Assembly: GCF_009674485.1 (NCBI RefSeq)
Contig: NZ_WKJJ01000008.1
Span: 248,001-312,000, forward strand
DNA from: Pseudoduganella rivuli
GTDB lineage: Bacteria; Pseudomonadota; Gammaproteobacteria; Burkholderiales; Burkholderiaceae_D
Direction of reading: 5' to 3'
DNA: 64,000 nucleotides
The translations under genes and the position numbers were made by a program. This document shows, piece by piece, positions 34,217-42,580 of this stretch. The notes beneath the pieces are model-generated. The model worked only from the letters and a program-made list of their open reading frames with translations. It ran no database searches and was not told the origin of the DNA. Position 1 is the stretch's first letter; the number at the start of each line of letters is the position of its first letter.

Positions 34217-34672
34217 CTACTTGTATATACCGCATGCGACGAGGATGTCGTCGACTTTTTCGATGTACGCGGTTTTTTGCTGCAAAGCGCCCGTGATCGG
34301 GTGGGGCCAGACGAAATCCACCCAGCCCTGGCCCTTGGTATTGGCCACTTCCAGGTAGCTTTTCACGGTAGGTTTGCCATTGACGTCTTTCACGTCAAGC
34401 ATGTTGCGGCCGACGATCTTGGGATTGGGACTGGCGAGATTGACGCCCTTCATATCATAGGAAAAGATGTACAGCTCGCCGTCGACAAACCTGCCCTTCG
34501 GGTTGTTGTATTCGGCAATCGCTTTTTCCCGCCCCACTTCCTTATAGTACGCGACGGCTTTCTTGACCATCGCCACCGCTTCTTCAGGCGTGCGCTTTTC
34601 CTGGGCCTGCACGGGCGCTTGCATTGCCAGTGCAACAAAACACATCCAGACCGCTTTCAGCCATTGCTTCAT
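34217..34672 (-). CDS. Secreted single-Cache domain protein
   Basis: This 151-residue protein has a signal peptide (residues 1-23, ending VQAQ) and one Cache domain: AVAYYKEVGREKAIAEYNNP, GRFVDGELYIFSYDMKGVNL, HPITGALQQKTAYIE and ILVACGIYK. Free-standing periplasmic Cache proteins bind small carboxylates or amines and may feed a membrane sensor; a role cannot be fixed here. The start at 34672 follows GGGAGA. Neighbours are unrelated (TetR upstream on the right edge of its own gap, Hsp15 beyond). Confidence 0.87.
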   Translation of the reverse strand: MKQWLKAVWMCFVALAMQAPVQAQEKRTPEEAVAMVKKAVAYYKEVGREKAIAEYNNPKGRFVDGELYIFSYDMKGVNLASPNPKIVGRNMLDVKDVNGKPTVKSYLEVANTKGQGWVDFVWPHPITGALQQKTAYIEKVDDILVACGIYK

Positions 34673-34788
34673 CGTCGTCTCCCTGGTGTTTGTCGACGCC
34701 GTCCTCTTGCGGGAGCGGCCAGCTTCATACTAGCACCGGCAAACTGTGACGAAATGCCTGTTGCGCAGGAGACACACGCGGGACCTCG

Positions 34789-35172
34789 TTATTCGTCGAA
34801 CAGGCCCCCCCTTACCCGCCGGTCGCGCTTGGTGGGGCGGCCCTTGTAGTCGGCGCCCGGGTCCTGGAACAGCCTGCGGCGCTCCTGCTCGGTGGCGCGG
34901 CGGGCGATGCTCTCTTCGCTTTCCTCGTACAGCAGGCGTGCGATCGGGGCGCCCTGGCGCTGGTCTGAAATCCCCAGCACCAGCACGTCCCATTTGTCGG
35001 AGCCGTTGTCGATGGACAATTTGTCGCCCAGGTGGACGATGCGGGCCGGTTTGATGCGCTCTCCGCCGACTTTCACGCGGCCGGATTCAATCGCGTCGAT
35101 GGCCAGCGAGCGGGTCTTGAAGAAGCGGGCGGCCCACAACCACTTATCGATACGAACGTTTTCTTTAAGCAT
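34789..35172 (-). CDS. hslR: Heat-shock protein 15 (S4 domain RNA-binding)
   Basis: This 127-residue protein has an N-terminal S4 RNA-binding domain (VRIDKWLWAARFFKTRSLAI, DAIESGRVKVGGERIKPARI) and a basic, arginine-rich C-terminal tail. It matches Hsp15, which binds free 50S subunits that carry nascent chains and recycles stalled ribosomes. The start at 35172 (MLKENVRIDKW) overlaps the end of the cardiolipin-synthase gene by 8 bases; an in-frame ATG 15 bases earlier is possible. Acting on stalled translation, it has a loose functional parallel to the RNA-repair operon but is not next to it. Confidence 0.9.
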   Translation of the reverse strand: MLKENVRIDKWLWAARFFKTRSLAIDAIESGRVKVGGERIKPARIVHLGDKLSIDNGSDKWDVLVLGISDQRQGAPIARLLYEESEESIARRATEQERRRLFQDPGADYKGRPTKRDRRVRGGLFDE

Positions 35173-36328
35173 ATTTCTCTGCGGCAAAAATCCGCATCAG
35201 TAATTTGTACACGACGAATGCGATTTCATAGCCGATGCGGCGGAAGCGGCCCACATGCGCGTATTCGTGCTCGTGGACGACGACACCATCGGCAATCGCA
35301 TCTTCGATATGGCGGCGCAGGCTTTGCGAAAAAGCCGCATCCTTGATGACGACGTTGGCTTCCTGGTTCAAGAACAGGCTCAGGCCATCGACATTGCTGG
35401 AACCCACCGTGGCCCAGTCATCGTCGATGACGGCGACTTTCGCGTGCAACTGGGTCTTGTGGTACTCGACCACCTTGACCCCGGCCGCCAGCAATTTCGG
35501 GTAAAACGAGTGGGCCACGGCATCCTGCAGCCAGATTTCCCCCACGCCGATCAGCAGCACTACCTCCACGCCCCGCTGCGCCGCGGTGGCCAGCGCGCGG
35601 CGGAATTTCCGGCCCGGTGCAAAGTAGGGATTGGCCAGAAGCACGCTCTTGCGGGCACGGCCCAGCGCCTGCAAGTACGCTTTCTGGATGGTGGCGCGGT
35701 TGCGCCAGTTGTCGCGCACGACAAAGCCCGCCTGCACGGAACTTTGGCGCGCGATCTTGTTCACCTTGCGCATTTCATTGAGCAGGCCGATGCGCTTGAT
35801 GATGCTCATCCGGCCCAGGCGGCGCCATTGCGTTTGCGCTTCCTTGTGGATGGCCGCCACCAGCGGTCCCTGCACTGCCACGGCAAAATCCCACCGTGGC
35901 GCGGACAGGCTGATGTTGTGGTCGTAATCGCAGAACATGTCGTCGTTGATGTTGATGCCGCCGACAAATGCGATTTCCCGGTCCACCACGCAAATCTTGC
36001 GGTGCGTACGGGTAAAGCCCCGTTTGAACCAGGGATTGAAGATGCGGTGCTCGACACCCGCTTCGCGCAATGCCGCATCCATGCGCGACACCTGGCCGTG
36101 GCCCGTCCCATACCAGTCGGTGATGACGCGCACCACCACGCCGCGCGCAGCGGCATTCTTCAGCGCAGCCAGCACGGATTGCCCCGTTTCGTCCCCCGCG
36201 AAGATATAGGTTTCGAAATACACCTCGTACTGGGCAGCATCGATCGCTTCCCGCAATGCCGGGAAGTAATCCGTACCACAGTGCAAGAGCCTGACTTCGT
36301 TATCAGCGATAAAGTTGACCGACCGCAT
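35165..36328 (-). CDS. clsB: Cardiolipin synthase / phospholipase D-family protein (ClsB-like)
   Basis: This 387-residue protein has two HKD motifs of the phospholipase D superfamily: TRTHRKICVVDREIAFVGGI near residue 115-130, and TQLHAKVAVIDDDWATVGSS near 310-325, followed by NVDGLSLFLNQEANV. The second domain ends in a basic region. It lacks the N-terminal transmembrane helices of ClsA, so it is closest to ClsB (YbhO), which makes cardiolipin from phosphatidylglycerol, also accepting PE. The adjacent gene at 36335 is a YbhP-like phosphatase-fold protein, the same pairing as ybhP-ybhO in E. coli. hslR overlaps its end. Confidence 0.88.
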   Translation of the reverse strand: MRSVNFIADNEVRLLHCGTDYFPALREAIDAAQYEVYFETYIFAGDETGQSVLAALKNAAARGVVVRVITDWYGTGHGQVSRMDAALREAGVEHRIFNPWFKRGFTRTHRKICVVDREIAFVGGININDDMFCDYDHNISLSAPRWDFAVAVQGPLVAAIHKEAQTQWRRLGRMSIIKRIGLLNEMRKVNKIARQSSVQAGFVVRDNWRNRATIQKAYLQALGRARKSVLLANPYFAPGRKFRRALATAAQRGVEVVLLIGVGEIWLQDAVAHSFYPKLLAAGVKVVEYHKTQLHAKVAVIDDDWATVGSSNVDGLSLFLNQEANVVIKDAAFSQSLRRHIEDAIADGVVVHEHEYAHVGRFRRIGYEIAFVVYKLLMRIFAAEKYA

Positions 36329-36334
36329 GGTCCT

Positions 36335-37144
36335 TCAGTTCAGTTGGAGTGTCGCGACGATAGGCGAATGGTCCGACAGTTTAGCCCATGCGGGGCCGTG
36401 CAAGACTTGCGCGGTCTCCACATGGAAGCCTCGCACATAGATGCGGTCCAACCTGAAGAATGGCAAGGCCGCCGGGAACGTGCGCGCGGGCCGGACGGCG
36501 GCCTGGCGGCGCGCCAGGGTGCGCACCAGGTCACCAAACGAGGGATGAGCACCGATTTCATCGAACACTTCCACCACGCCCAGCGCCTGGCGCAAGGTAT
36601 CGCTCAACGTATTGCGCCAGTCGTTGAAGTCGCCGGCAATGATGACGGGTTCGTTGTCGGGCGCGGTTTCCCGCACGGCATCGATCAGCGACTGCGTCTG
36701 CCGCGTGCGGCTGCCTTCGAACAGGCCCAGGTGCACCACGTAGCAGTGCACGGGCTGTTCCGGTGTCTCGATAATGCAGTGCAGGATGCCGCGCGCTTCG
36801 TACTTGTGGTCGGAAATATCCGTGTTGGTCCAGTGCGCGATGGGGAAATTGCTGAGCAGCGCATTGCCGTGGTGGCCATGGTCGTAGACCGCGTTCATGC
36901 CGTACACGGAATGGCGCTCGTCGCCGGCAAAGAATTCGTGCTGGGCCGTGGTGGGCCAATGCCGGTGGCCATTGGCCTCGCTGCCGAATTTTTCAGCAAT
37001 CCGGTCATGCTTGCCCTGCACTTCCTGCAAAAACACCACGTCGGCATCGAACTGCCCGATGGCTTGCTTGAGCGCGTGTACCCGCGGATGGCTGCGGTAC
37101 GACATGCCCTTATGGATGTTGTAGGTAGCGACTCGGATCTTCAT
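36335..37144 (-). CDS. Endonuclease/exonuclease/phosphatase-family protein (YbhP-like)
   Basis: This 269-residue protein of the EEP superfamily begins MKIRVATYNIHKGMSYR at 37144; longer frames add a low-quality leader that overlaps the MerR promoter. Catalytic positions are visible: Asn in TYNIHKG, Glu in VVFLQEVQG, His in HCYVVHLGLF, Asp/Asn in IIAGDFNDWR, Asp in FRLDRIYV, and the closing SDHSPIVA. It lies 6 bases upstream of the ClsB-like gene on the same strand. In E. coli, YbhP is encoded with ClsB, so a role in lipid or nucleotide headgroup chemistry is possible but unproven. Confidence 0.87.
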   Translation of the reverse strand: MKIRVATYNIHKGMSYRSHPRVHALKQAIGQFDADVVFLQEVQGKHDRIAEKFGSEANGHRHWPTTAQHEFFAGDERHSVYGMNAVYDHGHHGNALLSNFPIAHWTNTDISDHKYEARGILHCIIETPEQPVHCYVVHLGLFEGSRTRQTQSLIDAVRETAPDNEPVIIAGDFNDWRNTLSDTLRQALGVVEVFDEIGAHPSFGDLVRTLARRQAAVRPARTFPAALPFFRLDRIYVRGFHVETAQVLHGPAWAKLSDHSPIVATLQLN

Positions 37145-37253
37145 GCAATTGATTCTAACCCCAACAGCTTGCTTGCTGCGGGGATATTGTGCGGTGGCGC
37201 GCTGGGTTGGCCACCGCACAGACTGTGCCGCAGGAAAAATCCTGTAGGATCCG

Positions 37254-37284
37254 CTTGACCCTGACGCAACGTCAGGCTCCACGA
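37254..37284 (+). promoter_or_regulatory. MerR-type promoter with dyad in a 19-bp spacer
   Basis: TTGACC (37254-37259) and a -10-like CACGAT (37279-37284) are 19 bases apart. The dyad CCTGACG-CAA-CGTCAGG (37259-37275) sits in the long spacer, the classic layout of promoters that MerR-family activators untwist. It lies 30 bases before the MerR gene start, so autoregulation is expected. The strong dyad is certain; the -10 match is weak, as usual for such promoters. Confidence 0.7.
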
Positions 37285-37314
37285 TGGTCACACGTTCGAA
37301 GAGAAAGGACACCG

Positions 37315-38340
37315 ATGGCGCTGAAAATTGGGGAACTGGCCCGCCGCACCGGCTTGACGGTACGCGCGCTGCACCACTATGACGCTATCGGCTTGCTGAC
37401 CCCTTCGGCGCGGTCCGACGCCGGCTACCGGCTGTACAACGATGCGGATGTCGCCCGGCTGCACCAGATCCAGGCGCTGCGCAGTTTTGGCCTGCCGCTG
37501 GCCGACGTCGGAACCTATCTATCCAGGCCGGACCTGTCCCTGCAATCGGTGGTCGCCCAGCAAATCGACATGCTGACGCGCGAAATCGAGCAGGCCGGCG
37601 CGTTGCGCGAGCGCTTGCGGCGCTTGCATGGCGTGCTGACGCAGGGACAGGAACCGAACCTGGCCGACTGGCTGACCACTTTGGAGAGCATGAGCATGTA
37701 CGACAAATATTTCACCCCGGAAGAATTGCAGCAATTGCCGCTGTATACCAATGCCGCGATTGCCGTGCCTGAATGGAAGGCGCTGGTGGCTTCCGTGCGC
37801 GCGCTGATGGACCGGGGCGCCACGCCGCAAGACCCGGACGCGCAAGTGCTGGCACGGCAATGGATGGCGAAAAGCGTGCACGACACGGGCGCCAATCCGA
37901 TCCTGTTTGCCCGCCTGAACACGCTGCACGAGCACAATCAGGAAGTGCGGGAACAGTCCGGCGTCACATCGGACATCCTGCAATTCATCATCGATGCTTC
38001 GCATGAAGGCAAGCTGGCGATTTACCGCCGCTACCTCGACGACGATGAATACGCGTTCGTCCGCGCCAATATCGGCAAGCGCGCGCAGGAGTGGCCGCCG
38101 CTGATTGCGCGGGTACGGGTAGCGATCGATGAAGGCCATGCGCCGGATTCGCCGCAGGGGCAGGAATTGGCGCGACAGTGGTTCGAGCTGTTCCGCTCGT
38201 TCGCTGGAGATAATCCTGCCACGCAGGCGAAGATCCGTGAAGCGCTGACCAGGGAACCGGGGCTGACGGACCCGGGCTGGATCGATGCGGCGATGCTGGA
38301 GTGGGTGCGGCAGGCAATGATGGCGTTGCGGGCAGCGTAG
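37315..38340 (+). CDS. MerR-family regulator with two TipAS-like ligand domains
   Basis: This 341-residue protein starts at 37315 after AAAGGA. Residues 1-70 are a MerR DNA-binding domain (KIGELARRTGLTVRALHHYD, AIGLLTPSARSDAGYRLYND); a coiled-coil helix follows to about 120. The rest contains two similar all-helical segments: first with WKALVASVRALMDRGATPQD then PDAQVLARQWM, later WPPLIARVRVAIDEGHAPDS then PQGQELARQWF. That is an internal duplication of a TipAS-like drug-binding domain, where most TipA-type regulators have one. It likely senses hydrophobic or peptide antibiotics and activates its own promoter. Confidence 0.87.
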   Translation: MALKIGELARRTGLTVRALHHYDAIGLLTPSARSDAGYRLYNDADVARLHQIQALRSFGLPLADVGTYLSRPDLSLQSVVAQQIDMLTREIEQAGALRERLRRLHGVLTQGQEPNLADWLTTLESMSMYDKYFTPEELQQLPLYTNAAIAVPEWKALVASVRALMDRGATPQDPDAQVLARQWMAKSVHDTGANPILFARLNTLHEHNQEVREQSGVTSDILQFIIDASHEGKLAIYRRYLDDDEYAFVRANIGKRAQEWPPLIARVRVAIDEGHAPDSPQGQELARQWFELFRSFAGDNPATQAKIREALTREPGLTDPGWIDAAMLEWVRQAMMALRAA

Positions 38341-38426
38341 CCGCCCGCGCCGAAACACAGCAACGGCAGACAATCCGTGGCCATCGACAAGCGCTATATT
38401 GTTAGCTTTACCAAGGAGCGTTATTC

Positions 38427-38804
38427 ATGAATCCCTTCGCCGAATCCGTCAACCTCGAAGCCGCCTTCGCCACCATCACCGACCACTGGTCGCCCAAGGT
38501 CGTGGCCCAGGTAAACGACCAGTACGTCAAGCTGGCCAAAGTCCAGGGTGAAATCACCTGGCACAGCCACGAACACGAAGATGAACTGTTTTTCATCGTG
38601 CGCGGCAGCCTGGCCATGCACTATGAAGGCGGCAAGGTGGTGCAGCTGAATCAAGGCACGCTGCACGTGGTGCCGCGCGCCACGCAGCACAAGCCGGTGG
38701 CGGAGGAAGAATGCTGGATCATGCTGGTCGAAACCGTCACCACCAAACATACGGGCGACGTCGACACGCCCTATACCAAAACGCTGGAACAGCAACTGGC
38801 ATGA
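38427..38804 (+). CDS. Cupin-domain protein
   Basis: This 125-residue single-domain cupin starts behind AAGGAG at 38427. Metal-binding cupin motif 1 is HSHEHEDELFFIVRGSLAMH and motif 2 is LHVVPRATQHKPVAEEE, giving the His/His/Glu...His ligand set. The protein is close to small cytosolic cupins of unknown substrate. Its stop overlaps the start of the next gene (ATGA), so the two are co-translated. Confidence 0.88.
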   Translation: MNPFAESVNLEAAFATITDHWSPKVVAQVNDQYVKLAKVQGEITWHSHEHEDELFFIVRGSLAMHYEGGKVVQLNQGTLHVVPRATQHKPVAEEECWIMLVETVTTKHTGDVDTPYTKTLEQQLA

Positions 38805-39274
38805 AACGGTTCGCGACGCTTGCAACCCTGCTGTGGGCCGGCGCCGCATCCGCCACGCTGCCGCAGCACGACGCGCTCACGTACGAGGGCCGGCAGAGTG
38901 TTGTACTCATGAACGGACGGGCATCACTGCCGGTACCGCCGTCCGACCGGCTTGCGGCCATGCGCAAGCAGAATTACTGTTCCGCCGCGGGCGGGCCGGT
39001 GGCGCGATGGGCCATTATCGACAGCACGCTGTACCTGACCCACTTCAGCGATTGTGGTACGAATATGCCGCTGGGTGCGGTCTACGAAGGCGTGACGTCG
39101 CCGCTGGTCGCCACGTGGATCAGCGGTGAATTGCGCGCCAGCCGTGGCGCCATCATTTGCTTTACGATGGAAAAAGGCGCAGTCGCCGCCACGGCGCTGG
39201 TCTTCACGGTGGACCAGGGCATCGTCACCGATGTCGAGGAGAGTGACAACAGCGGCGCGTGCCCGGAACGGTAA
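38801..39274 (+). CDS. Small secreted protein of unknown function
   Basis: This 157-residue protein has a signal peptide (residues 1-19, MKRFATLATLLWAGAASA). The mature part has Cys at NYCSAAGG, SDCGTNM, IICFTME and SGACPER, enough for two disulfides, and no recognised domain. The sequence SVVLMNGRASLPVPPSDRLA and LYLTHFSDCGTNMPLGAVYE suggests a compact beta-sandwich. It overlaps the cupin gene by 4 bases and ends 21 bases before the convergent gltL. Function unknown. Confidence 0.75.
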   Translation: MKRFATLATLLWAGAASATLPQHDALTYEGRQSVVLMNGRASLPVPPSDRLAAMRKQNYCSAAGGPVARWAIIDSTLYLTHFSDCGTNMPLGAVYEGVTSPLVATWISGELRASRGAIICFTMEKGAVAATALVFTVDQGIVTDVEESDNSGACPER

Positions 39275-39295
39275 GCGCCGCGCCTGGCGGGTCAT

Positions 39296-40021
39296 TTAGT
39301 GAATGATCTTGGACAGGAAGTCGGCAGCGCGCGGCGAGCGCGTGGTGCCGAAGAAGTCATCCTTGCTGCAATCCTCGATGACTTTGCCCTGGTCCATGAA
39401 CACGATGCGGTTGGCCACGCGCCGGGCAAAGCCCATTTCGTGCGTGACCACCATCATGGTCATGCCTTCCTGCGCCAGCCCCACCATCACGTCCAGCACT
39501 TCATTGATCATTTCCGGGTCCAGCGCCGACGTCGGCTCGTCGAACAGCATGGCGATCGGGTCCATCGACAGCGCGCGGGCGATCGCCACGCGCTGCTGCT
39601 GGCCGCCCGACAGCTGGCCGGGGAACTTGTCCTGGTGCGCCAGCAGGCCGACCCGGTCCAGGTATTTCAAGCCCTTGGCATTGGCTTCGTCCTGGCCGCG
39701 CTTCAACACCTTGACCTGGGCGATGGTCAGGTTTTCGCGGATGGTCAGGTGCGGGAACAGTTCGAAATTCTGGAACACCATGCCGATGCGCGCGCGCAGC
39801 GCCGACAGGTTGGTCTTCGGGTCGCACACCGCCACGTTGTCGACCAGGATATTGCCGCGCTGGATAGGTTCCAGCCCGTTGACGGTCTTGATCAGCGTGG
39901 ACTTGCCGGACCCCGACGGGCCGCAAATCACCATGACGTCACCCTTGCGGACATGCGTGCTGCAATCGGTCAGCACCTGGAAGTGCCCGTACCACTTGCT
40001 GATGTTTTCAATTTTAATCAT
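39296..40021 (-). CDS. gltL: Glutamate/aspartate ABC transporter ATP-binding protein
   Basis: This 241-residue ATPase starts at 40021 after GAGAGAG. Motifs: Walker A ICGPSGSGKST, Q-loop MVFQNFELFPHLT, signature LSGGQQQRVAIARAL, Walker B AMLFDEPTSALDPE, and H-loop VVTHEMGFAR. Length and sequence match GltL of the GltIJKL system for uptake of glutamate and aspartate. It is the last gene of a four-gene operon. Confidence 0.93.
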   Translation of the reverse strand: MIKIENISKWYGHFQVLTDCSTHVRKGDVMVICGPSGSGKSTLIKTVNGLEPIQRGNILVDNVAVCDPKTNLSALRARIGMVFQNFELFPHLTIRENLTIAQVKVLKRGQDEANAKGLKYLDRVGLLAHQDKFPGQLSGGQQQRVAIARALSMDPIAMLFDEPTSALDPEMINEVLDVMVGLAQEGMTMMVVTHEMGFARRVANRIVFMDQGKVIEDCSKDDFFGTTRSPRAADFLSKIIH

Positions 40022-40050
40022 TTGCTCTCTCACTGAAGGGATATCGATGG

Positions 40051-40743
40051 TTACCGAATGATGGCGACGCGCTGCTGCAACCGGCGCACCAGGGCCGACA
40101 AGCCAAAGCACAGCGCGAAGTACACCACCGCCACGAACGTATACATTTCCACCAGGCGCCCGTCGCGCTGGGCCACCTTGCCGGCGGCGCCGACGAAGTC
40201 GGGAATCGACAGCACGTACACCAGCGAGACGTCCTGGAACAGCACGATGGTTTGCGTCAGCAGAACGGGGATCATGTTGCGGAATGCTTGCGGCAGCACG
40301 ACGTGCGACATGGTCTGGCGATAATTCATGCCCAGCGCGCGGCCGGCCCAGACCTGGCCGCGCGGAATCGCCTGTATGCCGCTGCGCATGATCTCGCAGT
40401 AATACGCCGCTTCGAACATGATGAAAGTGATCAGCGCCGACGTGAACGCGCCGACCTGCACCGGCGTCGGCGAACCGATCACCCAGGCCGCGATATACGG
40501 CACCAGGAAGTAAAACCAGAAGATCACCAGCACCAGCGGTATCGAGCGCACCAGGTTGACGTAGCCGGAGGCGAACACCGACACTGCCTTGATGCTGGAC
40601 AGCCGCATCAGCGCTAACAAGGTGCCCACCACGATGCCGCCGGCCATGGCCAGCGCCGTCAGCTTCAGCGTGAACAGCATGCCGGTCTGGAACAGATAGC
40701 CCCACGAACGGGCGATCACGTCGAAATCAAAATTGCCGAGCAT
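40051..40743 (-). CDS. gltK: Glutamate/aspartate ABC transporter permease
   Basis: This 230-residue inner-membrane protein has five helices and the amino-acid permease loop EIMRSGIQAIPRGQVWAGRA followed by LGMNYRQTMSHVVLPQAFRN, which docks on the ATPase. Together with GltJ it forms the membrane channel. It starts one base after the gltJ stop (40745), implying coupling, and is 29 bases from gltL. The product closely resembles GltK. Confidence 0.92.
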   Translation of the reverse strand: MLGNFDFDVIARSWGYLFQTGMLFTLKLTALAMAGGIVVGTLLALMRLSSIKAVSVFASGYVNLVRSIPLVLVIFWFYFLVPYIAAWVIGSPTPVQVGAFTSALITFIMFEAAYYCEIMRSGIQAIPRGQVWAGRALGMNYRQTMSHVVLPQAFRNMIPVLLTQTIVLFQDVSLVYVLSIPDFVGAAGKVAQRDGRLVEMYTFVAVVYFALCFGLSALVRRLQQRVAIIR

Positions 40744-40744
40744 C

Positions 40745-41494
40745 TCAATGTCCTCCCGAGGCGGCGCCCGCCACGATAAAGCCAGGCACCGCGACTTTCT
40801 TTTCCAGGCGGTGCATCAGGTACACCACGCAAATGTTGACCGTCACGTAAATCAGCGTCGCGGCGGAAAATGCTTCGAATACCTGGAATGAAAATTCCTG
40901 GATGGCGCGCGCGCTGGCCGTCAATTCCATCAGGCCGATGGTCAGCGCCACCGAACTGTTCTTGATGATGTTGAGGAATTCGCTGGTCAGCGGCGGCAGG
41001 ATCACGCGCGCCGCCATCGGCAGCAGCACGTAGCGGTAAGTCTGCCCCAGGGTCAGGCCGAGCGCCGTGCCGGCCATGCGCTGCCCGCGCGGCAACGCGG
41101 CGATACCGGTCGACACTTGCACCGCCACCCGCGACGACGTGAAAAAGCCCAGGCACAGCACGGCGGTGACGAACGGCGCGTTCGGCAGCGCCTTGATCCA
41201 GTCGCCGGCCGCCTGTGGCAGCACTTCGGGCATCACGAAGAACCACAGGAACATTTGCACCAGCAGTGGAATGTTGCGGAACAATTCCACATACGCGTTG
41301 GCCAGCGCCGCCAGCGCCTTGTTGGGCAGCGTGCGCGCGGTACCGACCAGCAGACCCAGGGCCAGGGCCATCAGCCAGGCGGTCAATGACGTGGCCAGGG
41401 TCCACGCCAGGCCCGACCACAAGGTATCGAGGTAGGTGCCGGCGCCATCGGGCGCCATTTCCCAGAAGATGCGCCAGTTCCAGTGGTAATTCAT
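40745..41494 (-). CDS. gltJ: Glutamate/aspartate ABC transporter permease
   Basis: This 249-residue permease has the EAA-type loop SRVAVQVSTGIAALPRGQRM followed by AGTALGLTLGQTYRYVLLPM, and starts with MNYHWNWRIFWEMAPDG, typical of GltJ proteins. It pairs with GltK to form the transmembrane unit for glutamate and aspartate. It lies 37 bases downstream of the binding-protein gene on the same strand. Confidence 0.92.
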   Translation of the reverse strand: MNYHWNWRIFWEMAPDGAGTYLDTLWSGLAWTLATSLTAWLMALALGLLVGTARTLPNKALAALANAYVELFRNIPLLVQMFLWFFVMPEVLPQAAGDWIKALPNAPFVTAVLCLGFFTSSRVAVQVSTGIAALPRGQRMAGTALGLTLGQTYRYVLLPMAARVILPPLTSEFLNIIKNSSVALTIGLMELTASARAIQEFSFQVFEAFSAATLIYVTVNICVVYLMHRLEKKVAVPGFIVAGAASGGH

Positions 41495-41531
41495 ACGTTA
41501 TCCTTATTCGTGAAGTGAGCCAGCCCGCGTG

Positions 41532-42488
41532 TTATTTCTTTTTGGTGGCGGCTTTCTGCGCTTCCGGCACGGCCGCGTAATCGGCCGGGTCGCCCGAATC
41601 GGTCGGCTTGGCCAGCACGTGCTCCAGTTGCGGCGGCATCGGGAAGCGCATGTTGATGCCCTTGGGCGGGATCGGCGACATGAACCATTTGTGGTACAGG
41701 CGCTGCATGTCGTCGCCCGACTTGTAGACGCGCACCAGCGCGTCATCGACCACCTTCTTGAATGCCGCGTCACCCTTGCGCATCATGATCCCGTAGGGTT
41801 CCACCGACAGCGCTTCGGACGTGATTTCATAGTCGCCGGGCGTTTTCGAATTGGCGCGCTGCGCCGCCAGCAGGATGTCGTCATTCGCTTCGGCCACGGC
41901 GCGGCCGGTTTCCACCATCAGGAACGACTCGGGATGGTCCTTGCCGACAATGATGTTCATGCCCAGGTTTTGTTCCTTGTTCAGGATCGTCATCTGCTTC
42001 AGCGTGGACGTGCCGGCGGTGGCCACCAGGGTCTTGCCCTTCATGTCGGCCAGCGTATGGATGTTGGACGATTTCTTCGCCATCAGCCGGTTGGCCACGA
42101 CGAACATGGTGGGGGCGAACGCCACCTGCTGCTGGCGTTCCAGGTTGTTGGTGGTGGAGCCGCATTCGAGGTCGATGGTGCCGTTGGCCATCAGCGGGAT
42201 GCGGTTGGCCGACGTGACCGGGTTCATCGCCACTTTCAGCTCGGTCAGGCCCAGTTGCTTTTGCAGCGCCGTCACCACCTTCATGCACAGTTCGATCGAA
42301 TAGCCCTGATATTGCTGCTTGTCGTCCAGGTAGGAAAACGGCACGGAACCGTCGCGCACACCCAGCGTGATGGTCCCGCTCTTTTTGATCTTGGCCAGCG
42401 TGCCGCCCTCATCCTGCGCTTGCGCCAGCGCGGCGGCGGACAGCATACCCAGGCTAAACAGTGCGGCGATATAGTTCGACGATTTCAT
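41532..42488 (-). CDS. gltI: Glutamate/aspartate periplasmic binding protein
   Basis: This 318-residue protein has a signal peptide (residues 1-24, ending AQAQ) and the SBP_bac_3 fold of GltI/AatJ: LAKIKKSGTITLGVRDGSVP, YSIELCMKVVTALQKQLG, NGTIDLECGSTTNNLERQQQ and PGDYEITSEALSVEPYGIM. The Cys pair (LCMKV and LECGS) is conserved in the family. The start at 42488 follows GGAG. A weaker hairpin (42537-42556) separates it from the porin gene. It captures glutamate and aspartate for GltJKL. Confidence 0.93.
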   Translation of the reverse strand: MKSSNYIAALFSLGMLSAAALAQAQDEGGTLAKIKKSGTITLGVRDGSVPFSYLDDKQQYQGYSIELCMKVVTALQKQLGLTELKVAMNPVTSANRIPLMANGTIDLECGSTTNNLERQQQVAFAPTMFVVANRLMAKKSSNIHTLADMKGKTLVATAGTSTLKQMTILNKEQNLGMNIIVGKDHPESFLMVETGRAVAEANDDILLAAQRANSKTPGDYEITSEALSVEPYGIMMRKGDAAFKKVVDDALVRVYKSGDDMQRLYHKWFMSPIPPKGINMRFPMPPQLEHVLAKPTDSGDPADYAAVPEAQKAATKKK

Positions 42489-42536
42489 CAGACAGACTCC
42501 AGAAAAATCCGGCACTGCGTACCGGCGGGATGGGCA

Positions 42537-42556
42537 GGATGGGCAGCGGCCCATCC
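42537..42556 (-). terminator. Hairpin between porin and gltI
   Basis: GGATGGGC (42537-42544) and GCCCATCC (42549-42556) form an 8-bp stem with a 4-base loop, without a T tract. It may reduce readthrough from the porin gene into the gltIJKL genes, or protect the upstream message. Confidence 0.45.
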
Positions 42557-42580
42557 CGGGGTTAAGGAAACGGATCAGGC

